Shown one piece after another: positions 14,208 through 19,827 of a stretch of 39,163 bases of DNA. Made by a program: the position numbers and the translations under genes. Position 1 is the first letter of the stretch. Every line of letters begins with the position of its first letter. The DNA is from Bacteroidales bacterium (lineage in GTDB: Bacteria; Bacteroidota; Bacteroidia; Bacteroidales; UBA932). A model generated the notes under the pieces. The model had not been told where the DNA came from. It did not search any database and saw only the letters and a program-made list of their open reading frames with translations. The stretch covers positions 1-39,163 of the forward strand of contig JAFSMS010000106.1 in NCBI GenBank assembly GCA_017447815.1, given 5' to 3'.

Positions 14208-14500
14208 TATTTAAGTTTTCCAAATACGGAGACAGTATGGGGACACGTCTCCTTGGAGCCCAGATCAGGGCCGATCTCCGCCCACTTCTGGACGGGAAAG
14301 AGAAAGTTGTGCTTGACTTTTCCGGTATTGACACCGTTACCAATTCGTTCGCAGATGAATGCATTGCAAAACTTCTGCTTGAAATGTCGCTGGATGAATT
14401 GAAGGCAAAAACCACATTTACAGGTCTCACTCCAATGACAGAGCGTAGCATTCTGACGGCCTTGAAGCGCCGACAAATACAGATTCTTCAGAATCATTAA
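14201..14500 (+). CDS. STAS-like protein (DUF4325 type)
   Basis: 99 residues starting MVVFKFSKYGDSMGTRLLG. The segments 'LDGKEKVVLDFSGIDTVTNS' and 'FADECIAKLLLEM' match the STAS-like DUF4325 pattern (beta strand Val-Leu-Asp-Phe, then x-x-Ser-x-Ser-Phe/Ala-Asp-Glu). The Ser within 'TVTNSFADE' is at the position where anti-sigma antagonists are phosphorylated. The start codon overlaps the ATPase stop region, so the pair is translated together. The family usually accompanies an ATP-binding protein as here; the role is unknown (regulatory switch or defence-type signalling are possible). Confidence 0.85.
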   Translation: MVVFKFSKYGDSMGTRLLGAQIRADLRPLLDGKEKVVLDFSGIDTVTNSFADECIAKLLLEMSLDELKAKTTFTGLTPMTERSILTALKRRQIQILQNH

Positions 14501-14779
14501 CATTTCTTCTTTATAAATCCCCATGCTGTCCCGGAGAGAATACCGGCAGACTTGCATTTTTATCGAATAATGCATAGATTTGTATCCGATTAAGGTATTG
14601 GTTGTGTATTTCACCACTTCATATACTTTTGCGTCACTTGCTCTTTCCGCTTTTAGGGGGAGTGGTATAACAATCTTGTAATCAGACACTTAACATACAG
14701 TGCGCGGACTCCGCAAGGAGGGCCGCTGGTATTTCGTGTATTCAGTAATTCATAAAAACATAAGCCTATGAGACAAAAA
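14501..14779. other. Intergenic debris before the rearranged rhuM segment
   Basis: Apart from the possible Bro-N fragment, this stretch holds AT-rich sequence, a plus-strand promoter-like TATACTTTTG (about 14620) and a short orphan start ATGAGACAAAAAG (14768-14780) that runs into the rhuM fragment border. No convincing gene was seen. Confidence 0.4.
14694..14771 (+). pseudogene. Possible remnant of a Bro-N/DinD-like gene start
   Basis: The frame reads HTVRGLRKEGRWYFVYSVIH then ends. 'VRGLRKEGRWYFV' resembles the first strand of Bro-N domains (compare 'VRTLWVEEEDKWYFVLEDV' in the gene at 17194). A TATACTTTTG-like box lies upstream at about 14620. It has no start codon and stops after 25 codons, so if real it is a debris fragment. 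The match is short and weak. Confidence 0.3.
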
Positions 14780-15044
14780 GAAGATTATAATACGACACCA
14801 TATCCGGAATTTGGCCTCTGAAGCCCCTCTGCACGACAGTTTCCATTTTGGAAACAGTCGCATCTGCTTTTAATTCTTCCGATTCGAAGATGTCCTTAAT
14901 ATGTTTACTGATATCTGGCACTTGAACGCCAAACAGATTCGCCATCGCCTTCTGGGTGGCCCAGATATTCTCATCCTTAAGGACCACATCGACTTTTATG
15001 TCTTCTGTTGGAGTGCTATATATGAGCAAACGAAAATCTTTCAT
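14766..15044 (-). pseudogene. RhuM family protein, N-terminal fragment
   Basis: From the ATG at 15044: MKDFRLLIYSTPTEDIKVDV, then 'IWATQKAMANLFGVQVPDIS' and 'KHIKDIFESEELKADATVSK', the classic N-terminal DNA-binding half of RhuM (virulence/phage-associated) proteins. It keeps the family landmark Tyr-Tyr-Asn-Leu and then breaks off at about 14780 into a few unrelated codons and a stop; the family normally continues for about 200 more residues. A related C-terminal piece lies on the opposite strand at 15466-15718. The promoter TATCTTTG (15062-15069) and its 17-nt leader are intact. The longer opening to 15092 reads through the promoter and is not used. Confidence 0.8.
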
Positions 15045-15061
15045 GGCTTCATTGTTTTCTA

Positions 15062-15069
15062 CAAAGATA
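15062..15069 (-). promoter_or_regulatory. Promoter -7 box of the rhuM fragment, shared with the Bro-N gene
   Basis: TATCTTTG, then a 17-nt leader GTAGAAAACAATGAAGC. Promoter and leader match those of the Bro-N gene at 17169-17193 in 25 of 29 positions, with the same spacing. Confidence 0.75.
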
Positions 15070-15130
15070 ATCCATTTGTTCTGCGAGTGCAAGTCTGTTT
15101 TTATGCTTTTTCAACGATTTTGAATACAAC

Positions 15131-15158
15131 AAAAGCGGCCCCGGAAAGGGTCGCTTTT
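15131..15158 (-). terminator. Hairpin terminator between the lipoprotein remnant and rhuM fragment
   Basis: On the minus strand, AAAAGCGACCC and GGGGCCGCTTTT pair with one mismatch and a bulge around a short loop, followed by TTG-rich sequence. It ends the transcript of the decayed lipoprotein gene at about 15180. Confidence 0.65.
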
Positions 15159-15178
15159 GCTATTCAAAGAGAGACGAT

Positions 15179-15465
15179 TTAGTCTATGTCGTGAATCAGA
15201 CGGACGGAAAAGCGGAATCTATGATTATTGTTATAGATACCTATATCAGAAGCTTGCTCTAAATATGACCTCGCCATACTGGTGCTATTTGCCGTTGATG
15301 TCATTTACTGTCGCCTTTGCAAATCGGGCGTTGGCAGTTCCACAAACGGTGGAAGTTGTGCGAGTGTTTATCAGGTAACTGAATTCAGTATCCTTGGGTG
15401 TCCTCCATGTATTGGCGGGAGTGCCTTCAAGTGACATGTGCCCCAATCCACGAAAGAGCCGTTGC
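15179..15465 (-). pseudogene. Decayed major-paralogous-domain lipoprotein, C-terminal remnant
   Basis: The minus strand holds broken pieces of the same domain type as the lipoprotein at 9665-11065. In order these are 'NGSFVDWGT' (frame 1), 'ANTWRTPKDTEFSYLINTRT' and 'TANARFAKATVNDINGK' then a stop (frame 2), and 'STSMARSYLEQASDIG' to 'FRFSVRLIHDID' and a stop (frame 3). Intact relatives have about 60-70 residues (including a YWSS-type motif) between the last two pieces. The remnant therefore has at least one frameshift and one internal deletion. It lies between the two rhuM fragments and shares the strand of the N-terminal one. Confidence 0.75.
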
Positions 15466-15718
15466 CGGGTACTTTGACTACATTGAAGACCTAATTGAGA
15501 ACGAGAACACCTTCACCATGGAGCAATTTGCGGCAAGCGTAAATGAGTTCCTGGCCTTCAGGCGCTTTCAGATACTTCCAGACCACAACAAAGGTCAGAT
15601 CTCCCACGAAGATGCCCAGCGAAAAGCTGAAGAGGAATATGAGGCTTTCAACAAGACACAAAAGATTGTGTCGGACTTCGATAGAGAGGTAAACTTGTTA
15701 TTGAAAGATAATCAATAA
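15466..15718 (+). pseudogene. RhuM family protein, C-terminal fragment
   Basis: The segment GYFDYIEDLIENENTFTMEQ followed by 'FAASVNEFLAFRRFQILPDH' and ending 'KTQKIVSDFDREVNLL' is the conserved C-terminus of RhuM proteins. The open frame begins at 15398, but residues before about 15466 are antisense to the decayed lipoprotein and do not fit the family. No promoter is evident. With the N-terminal fragment on the other strand, about 170 middle residues of the protein are missing. It ends just before a bidirectional terminator. Confidence 0.8.
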
Positions 15719-15722
15719 ACAC

Positions 15723-15750
15723 AGAAAAGGGCGCGTACGGCGCCCTTTTC
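15723..15750. terminator. Perfect bidirectional terminator
   Basis: AAAAGGGCGC (15725-15734) pairs with GCGCCCTTTT (15740-15749) around a 5-nt loop. It serves both the plus-strand rhuM fragment and, on the minus strand, micropeptide copy 4, whose stop codon is 24 nt away. Confidence 0.92.
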
Positions 15751-15773
15751 TTATGCTTGAGAGACTCGAAAGA

Positions 15774-15815
15774 TTACAATTCTTTAATGTCTTTCTTGAT
15801 GTCTCTTAAACTCAT
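15774..15815 (-). CDS. 13-aa micropeptide MSLRDIKKDIKEL (element copy 4)
   Basis: A 14-codon frame behind TATCTTTG (15838-15845) with a 22-nt leader. Relative to the 95-aa gene it has Asn2 to Ser and then Asp-Ile-Lys-Glu-Leu-stop. Leu3, Ile6, Ile10 and Leu13 would fall on one helical face. The perfect terminator at 15723-15750 gives a transcript of about 110 nt. It lies immediately after the stop of the ExbB-like gene at 15867. Translation is inferred from cross-copy conservation. Confidence 0.6.
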   Translation of the reverse strand: MSLRDIKKDIKEL

Positions 15816-15862
15816 ATCGTTCTGAATTAATTCGGTGCAAAGATACGAATTTAATTTGAAAT
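15774..15862 (-). repeat. Promoter-start element, copy 4
   Basis: Shares CATATCGTTCTGAATTAATT and the box TATCTTTGCACC with copies 1 and 3. The upstream AT tract (TTTCAAATTAAATTCG) is diverged. Confidence 0.9.
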
Positions 15863-15866
15863 AGCA

Positions 15867-16256
15867 TCAAATCCGGGGCTTTTGGATGATGCGGATGAGC
15901 AGGGAGATGAAATAAATGATGAGGCCGTAAAAGGTGCTGACCATGGCTATCCGGAGACCGCCGCAAATAACGGGGAAACTGACATCTCCCATCATCTGGA
16001 TGGCCCCAAACATCTGATAAAGTCCAAGAAGCGTCCAGAAGACGGAAGCGACCAGGGCTCCCAGGCCGATTTCTCTCACCCATCCGGGTGCTTTCCAGGC
16101 TGCCAGGAGCAGGGCTATCAGAAGCAGGGTCAATACAATCATTCCGGGGACTCCTCCTTCTACGAAAAAATGGGAGACAGACCAATCGGCCGTCTCCACG
16201 GTCATCGGGTGCGATACTCCCAGGGAGTCTACGACATAATAGGTTTCTACTTTCAT
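15867..16256 (-). CDS. Small MotA/TolQ/ExbB-like membrane protein
   Basis: 129 residues starting MKVETYYVVDSLGVSHPMTV. Three membrane helices lie at about 32-54, 64-88 and 100-124. The last ('CGGLRIAMVSTFYGLIIYFI') matches the conserved final helices of the MotA/TolQ/ExbB proton-channel family (Gly-Leu-x-x-Ala-x-x-x-Thr-x-x-Gly). It is much shorter than ExbB (about 220) and lacks the long cytoplasmic loop, so it may be a divergent subfamily. No ExbD partner is adjacent. It is divergent from the membrane LytTR gene, sharing a 143-bp regulatory gap. Confidence 0.65.
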   Translation of the reverse strand: MKVETYYVVDSLGVSHPMTVETADWSVSHFFVEGGVPGMIVLTLLLIALLLAAWKAPGWVREIGLGALVASVFWTLLGLYQMFGAIQMMGDVSFPVICGGLRIAMVSTFYGLIIYFISLLIRIIQKPRI

Positions 16257-16385
16257 AATACGTAATTTTAAAGTCCTGTGGCAAAGTTAGATAATAAAAG
16301 AACTCCGGCCAATGTAGAAACCCTTTCCAGGACTGCTGAATCCTTCTCTCTCTCCTTAGGACTTGCCGATAAGCGGCAAAACCTT

Positions 16386-16393
16386 TAAATTTG
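16386..16393 (+). promoter_or_regulatory. Promoter -7 box giving a leaderless LytTR transcript
   Basis: TAAATTTG at 16386-16393 ends 6 nt before the ATG at 16400. Transcription from this box would start at or next to the start codon. Confidence 0.6.
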
Positions 16394-16399
16394 CGTATC

Positions 16400-17101
16400 A
16401 TGAAAGCCGCTGGAAGGATAGCATATTGGATGGTTGCTCTGGGCCTGCTTATCGCGATGCTGGTCAGCCTGGATTATCAGGCAGACCAGGCTGCTTTGAT
16501 TTCCTTGGTTTTCGGCCCTTGCGCCATTGCATTGGAGTTTTGGATGCCGAAGGCCAGAAAGCCGATAGATAAAGTCTATTTATCCCTGGCTGTCTTGGTT
16601 ACCGTCACGCTGCTGATCCTGGTTCTTCATCACAGTCTCTGGACCACCATGACCCAGGACGGTTTTATTTCCACGCAGAAAGAGGTGTCGCCGATGCTGG
16701 TCAATCCGGCATTCTTGGGTGTTATCCTGACCGCTTTGGCTGTCGGAGACTATTTCTGGGGAAAGTGGCTTGGCGGAAGATTCCGGGAGGAGAATCGCTC
16801 CATTACCTTTTACTCGGACCGCAAGAGCGTGACTTTATCCGTAAACGACATTGCCTACATTGAGTCCAACGACACGGAGGTCCATGTCGTTACCTTGGAT
16901 GGAAAATCGTACAGGAACAAAACCGGAATCAACCAATGGGAGCACCTGCTTGGAGAACCTTTTTTGCGGATACACCGCTCTTATCTTATTAATGCAAATC
17001 GGGCAATCTTATCGACTTCGGACTGCGTTCTGGTTTCCGGCAAGGAACTCCCTGTTTCCAGAAAATACAAAGACACCGTCCGGACAGCGTTCGAAACGTA
17101 G
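16400..17101 (+). CDS. Membrane-anchored LytTR DNA-binding protein
   Basis: 233 residues from MKAAGRIAYWMVALGLLIAM. Four hydrophobic helices occupy residues 5-130 ('AALISLVFGPCAIALEFWM', 'YLSLAVLVTVTLLILVLHH', 'VILTALAVGDYFWGKW'). A LytTR domain (about 137-233) holds 'ITFYSDRKSVTLSVNDIAYI', 'HVVTLDGKSYRNKTGI' and 'FLRIHRSYLINANRAIL'. It has no receiver domain, so it is a one-component membrane-tethered regulator. The ATG at 16400 is used because an earlier TTG lies inside the -7 box. It is divergent from the ExbB-like gene, a likely partner or target. LytTR regulators without a kinase partner often control nearby genes of membrane function. Confidence 0.87.
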   Translation: MKAAGRIAYWMVALGLLIAMLVSLDYQADQAALISLVFGPCAIALEFWMPKARKPIDKVYLSLAVLVTVTLLILVLHHSLWTTMTQDGFISTQKEVSPMLVNPAFLGVILTALAVGDYFWGKWLGGRFREENRSITFYSDRKSVTLSVNDIAYIESNDTEVHVVTLDGKSYRNKTGINQWEHLLGEPFLRIHRSYLINANRAILSTSDCVLVSGKELPVSRKYKDTVRTAFET

Positions 17102-17168
17102 CATTTTCCCGCAATTCTCCAAATTCTGGCAAGCCTTGCCAAAGTTTGTTTTCACAAGGCTTTTGGGT

Positions 17169-17176
17169 TATCTTTG
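17169..17176 (+). promoter_or_regulatory. Promoter -7 box of the Bro-N gene
   Basis: TATCTTTG followed by the 17-nt leader GTAGAAAACGATGATGC before the ATG at 17194. It is nearly identical to the rhuM promoter and leader (15045-15069, minus strand). It also shows that the open frame upstream to 17146 is not translated. Confidence 0.8.
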
Positions 17177-17193
17177 TAGAAAACGATGATGCG

Positions 17194-18045
17194 ATGTCTG
17201 ATATTGAGAAAATACAGTTGTTCGAGAGCAAGAAAGTCCGGACACTATGGGTGGAAGAAGAAGACAAGTGGTACTTTGTTCTTGAGGACGTTATCGGTAT
17301 CCTCACAGAAAGCACCGACCCCAAGCAGTATATCAAGAGAATGAAACTGCGTGATCCTGAACTCGCCAAAGGGTGGGTACAAATTGTACCCCTCCTTTCG
17401 ATACAAACAGAAGGCGGCCCTCAAAAGATGCGTTGTGCCAATCTGGAAGGGATGTTCCGCATTATTCAGTCCATCCCGTCAAAGAAAGCAGAACCGTTCA
17501 AACGCTGGATGGCCCAGGTGGCGGCAGAGAGGATCAATCAGATGATTGACCCGGAGCGCAGCATCGACCAGGCGGTGGCGGATTATCGCCGGCTCGGATA
17601 TTCTGAAGCCTGGATCAACCAGCGCATCAAGACCATTGAAATCCGCAAAGGTCTCACGGACGAGTGGAAGCGCGGCGGGGTGACCAGGGAAGTCGATTTC
17701 GCATTCCTGACAGACCTGATGTCCAAGACCTGGAGCGGCCTTTCCACCAAGGAGTACAAAAAATACAAGGGCCTCACCAAAGAGAACCTGCGGGACAATA
17801 TGACCAATATGGAGCTGTTGCTCAATGCTCTTGCTGAAGAAACGGCAACCGAAATCAGCAAACAGCGCAACCCGGAGGGATTGTCAGAAAACGCAGGAGT
17901 CGCAAAAGAAGGAGCAGAGGTTGCCAAAACGGCCCGCAAGGAGGTCGAGAAGCGGCTCGGACGCAGTGTCGTCTCGTCCGAGAAGGCCATAGACCATATC
18001 CAATCACCCGAAGAACTGCCTTTCCCGAAACCCAAAGAACAATAA
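17194..18045 (+). CDS. Bro-N / DinD-like phage antirepressor family protein
   Basis: 283 residues from MSDIEKIQLFESKKVRTLWV. The N-terminal Bro-N domain shows 'KWYFVLEDVIGILTESTDPK', 'QYIKRMKLRDPEL' and 'MRCANLEGMFRIIQSIPS'. It is followed by 'KAEPFKRWMAQVAAERINQM' and 'RSIDQAVADYRRLGYSEAWI', typical of the BRO/DNA-damage-inducible D type proteins of Bacteroidota. The C-terminal 60 residues are Lys/Glu-rich with a basic, Ala-rich stretch ('KTARKEVEKRLG'). Bro-N proteins bind DNA and act as antirepressors in phages and mobile elements. The start is set by the promoter box at 17169. Its stop codon lies 14 bp before the end of micropeptide copy 5, on the opposite strand. Confidence 0.85.
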   Translation: MSDIEKIQLFESKKVRTLWVEEEDKWYFVLEDVIGILTESTDPKQYIKRMKLRDPELAKGWVQIVPLLSIQTEGGPQKMRCANLEGMFRIIQSIPSKKAEPFKRWMAQVAAERINQMIDPERSIDQAVADYRRLGYSEAWINQRIKTIEIRKGLTDEWKRGGVTREVDFAFLTDLMSKTWSGLSTKEYKKYKGLTKENLRDNMTNMELLLNALAEETATEISKQRNPEGLSENAGVAKEGAEVAKTARKEVEKRLGRSVVSSEKAIDHIQSPEELPFPKPKEQ

Positions 18046-18148
18046 CGGACATCAATCATTACATTTCTTTAACGCCTTTCTTGATGTCTCTAAGATTCAT
18101 ATACCTTACGAATGAATTCGGTGCAACGATAGTGATTGTTCTTGAATA
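18043..18148 (-). repeat. Promoter-start element, copy 5 (diverged)
   Basis: Keeps GATGTCTCT, the peptide, GAATTCGGTGCAACGATA and the TTCAAG upstream tract. The leader reads GAATTCATTCGTAAGGTAT. The 3' flank ATTGATGTCCGTTA matches that of copy 2. Confidence 0.82.
18059..18100 (-). CDS. 13-aa micropeptide MNLRDIKKGVKEM (element copy 5)
   Basis: A 14-codon frame behind TATCGTTG (18124-18131) with a 23-nt leader. This is the most diverged copy: the leader has many changes and three codons differ synonymously from copy 2 (Leu TTA to CTT, Gly GGT to GGC). Yet the peptide differs from copy 2 only by Leu10 to Val and an added Met. That pattern favours selection on the peptide. No terminator follows; the downstream sequence meets the convergent Bro-N gene within 14 bp. 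The 40-aa gene stop is 5 bp upstream of its start codon. Confidence 0.6.
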   Translation of the reverse strand: MNLRDIKKGVKEM

Positions 18149-18228
18149 TTGATGCGGGGGATAACGCCTTCCTGACGGAGAAAAATCATCTCACACTGTG
18201 GTGCGAGATACAGTTGTTTTTCTTTCAT
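18106..18228 (-). CDS. 40-aa small protein coupled to the membrane protein gene
   Basis: Starts MKEKQLYLAPQCEMIFLRQE, continues GVIPRINIQEQ and ends LHRIHS. It shares the Tyr-x-x-Pro-x-x-x-x-(Val/Met)-x-x-x-x-x-Glu-x-(Val/Ile) pattern with the 49-aa gene at 11062-11211. The ATG overlaps the stop of the upstream membrane-protein gene as ATGA (18225-18228), again like that gene. Its last 12 codons run through the promoter of element copy 5, so the original C-terminus may have been replaced when the element arrived. Function unknown. Confidence 0.55.
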   Translation of the reverse strand: MKEKQLYLAPQCEMIFLRQEGVIPRINIQEQSLSLHRIHS

Positions 18229-18896
18229 AAGCTTATGTTCAGTATTTCCTTGCAAGCCTCCAACTCCGCGTCCATGGCCGAGCCGATCTGCTGAAGGGAC
18301 AGGCGGACATTCTGCATCCTGGAGTAATAGACATTGAATTCCGGCAGTTCATGAAGGTAACGCACGTAATCGAAGACCGTGACATCCCATTTCCCGTAGA
18401 AATACCCGTAAACAAGGTCCGATACGACCCTTTTCTGGTTCACGACCTGGGCCGACACATCGGCATACTGCCTTGCGCAGGAGTAAAACTCGTCGATATG
18501 CCCCAGCAACTCCACATTGCCGATGTTGGAGAGGATGGCATCCTTGTAGGCATCCACGCCGCTGTCGACATCGGCCTGCACATATTCGGACAGGGCGCTG
18601 TTGATAAAGGTTATGGCAACGGAAGTATCGACCCTTTCAAGCGTGTCCGCCAAGATGGCCAGGTGGAGGCACATCGAGGTGGAGTCGATGGTGTCGTAGA
18701 GTTCCTGGTACTCCATGAGGCTCTTGTAAGTACGGTCCATCTTTCCCACGATCTGCCCGGCAAGCAGTTTTGCGGTCTTTTCCCGTTTGCGGGCACTGTT
18801 CCAACTATCGGCTCCGAAGGTCAGCAGGATGCCGAGAACGGTTGCCAGGAACCCGGGTATGAATGCTCGGAAGAACGATTTTGTGGATTCCTTCAT
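18225..18896 (-). CDS. Single-pass membrane protein of unknown function
   Basis: 223 residues starting MKESTKSFFRAFIPGFLATV. One N-terminal membrane helix (about 12-30, 'FIPGFLATVLGILLTFGAD') is followed by an all-helical extracytoplasmic or cytoplasmic domain. That domain has 'SWNSARKREKTAKLLAGQIV' and many Tyr, Asp and Leu heptad-like positions. It resembles the Bacteroidota proteins of the DUF6090 kind in layout (short helix, then Arg/Lys-rich segment, then helical domain), but I cannot confirm the family. It is 4 bp downstream of the aldo/keto reductase and coupled to the 40-aa gene. Confidence 0.75.
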   Translation of the reverse strand: MKESTKSFFRAFIPGFLATVLGILLTFGADSWNSARKREKTAKLLAGQIVGKMDRTYKSLMEYQELYDTIDSTSMCLHLAILADTLERVDTSVAITFINSALSEYVQADVDSGVDAYKDAILSNIGNVELLGHIDEFYSCARQYADVSAQVVNQKRVVSDLVYGYFYGKWDVTVFDYVRYLHELPEFNVYYSRMQNVRLSLQQIGSAMDAELEACKEILNISL

Positions 18897-18900
18897 GAGT

Positions 18901-19734
18901 TTACAATTCCTTTGGATTGTACTTTAATGCATCTGACGGCCAGCCTTCCAGGTTGTGACCGGTGTCAAGCGTACGTACGGCAGCCATCTCATCTTCCGAG
19001 AGCGAAAAGTCGAAGACATCCATGTTCTGGATCATCCTCTCCTTGTGGACGGACTTCGGAATGACGATGATTCCCTGCTGGATGAGAAAGCGGAGCGCCA
19101 CCTGGGCGGCCGTCTTTCCGTGCGCAGAACCGACTTCCGTCAGCACCGGATGGGTGAAGATCCCGTTCATGCCTTCGGCCAGCGGACCCCAGGATTCCAC
19201 GGCGGTTCCATGTTCCACCATCAGTCGGATCATCGGCCGCTGCTGGTAGAAGACATGGGTCTCAATCTGGTTGACGGCAGGGATGATCGTGGCGTTCTTG
19301 ACCAGCGCCTCGTAGGTCTTGGGATAAAAGTTGGAAACGCCGATGCTGCGGAGATACCCTTCCTTTACCAGGTCTTCAAATGCCTGCCAGATATCGCTGT
19401 CGTTTCCCATCGGCCAGTGGATGAGCATGAGGTCAAGGTAGTCCAGCCTCATGCGTCGGAGAGAGCCCTTCACATTCTCTTTAGCCTGGCCGTAAGAGGG
19501 CCGGGACTGGCAGAGTTTGGACGTGATGAAGAACTCGTCCCGGGGGATGCCGGACTTACGGACTGCCGAGGCCACCATGGCCTCGTTCTCGTAGTACTGT
19601 GCCGTATCCAGTGAGCGGTAGCCCACACGGATGGCATCAAGGACGCAGCGCTCGGTGACAGACGGGTCCACCATATAGACTCCGTATCCGAGAATCGGCA
19701 TTTTGATGCCGTTATTGAGGGTGATGGTCTCCAT
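18901..19734 (-). CDS. Aldo/keto reductase
   Basis: 277 residues, a complete TIM-barrel aldo/keto reductase using NADPH. The catalytic tetrad is visible: Asp43 and Tyr48 in 'RSLDTAQYYENEA', Lys73 in 'ITSKLCQ' and His106 in 'LMLIHWPMG'. 'SIGVSNFYP' (about 135) and 'IIVIPKSVHKERM' (nucleotide 2'-phosphate binding, about 230) are the usual later signatures. It resembles the 2,5-diketo-gluconate reductase-like subfamily. The physiological substrate is unknown; the position downstream of GH3 and phosphoesterase genes suggests sugar metabolism or a general carbonyl-detoxifying role. Confidence 0.93.
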   Translation of the reverse strand: METITLNNGIKMPILGYGVYMVDPSVTERCVLDAIRVGYRSLDTAQYYENEAMVASAVRKSGIPRDEFFITSKLCQSRPSYGQAKENVKGSLRRMRLDYLDLMLIHWPMGNDSDIWQAFEDLVKEGYLRSIGVSNFYPKTYEALVKNATIIPAVNQIETHVFYQQRPMIRLMVEHGTAVESWGPLAEGMNGIFTHPVLTEVGSAHGKTAAQVALRFLIQQGIIVIPKSVHKERMIQNMDVFDFSLSEDEMAAVRTLDTGHNLEGWPSDALKYNPKEL

Positions 19735-19827
19735 TGCTATGTAAGGTTAATTCTTCATCGCGGACGAGATTCAGGCCGATGCCGAACCCCGCATTACCGG
19801 GATGAGTCCGGCGCAGTGGAAGGGGAA

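Noticed and set aside
14132-14689. 185-codon minus-strand frame over the STAS-like gene
   Set aside because: It overlaps two well-supported plus-strand genes and its upstream half covers intergenic debris; no family recognised.
15784-16401. 205-codon minus-strand frame covering the ExbB-like gene
   Set aside because: Out of frame with the recognised membrane protein. Its end LHRINSERYEFKRHQER is only the element repeat read in a different frame; the same string appears at other copies.
5750-18148. The repeated elements as integron attC sites
   Set aside because: No integron integrase is visible in the window, the repeats lack the paired core sites of attC, and they contain an intact promoter and start codon. 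A different insertion mechanism is still possible.
18188-18212. Hairpin ATCTCACAC-TGT-GGTGCGAGAT followed on the minus strand by T's, as a terminator
   Set aside because: It lies inside the coding sequence of the 40-aa gene, has a mismatch, and the frame with its family pattern continues through it. A minor role cannot be excluded.
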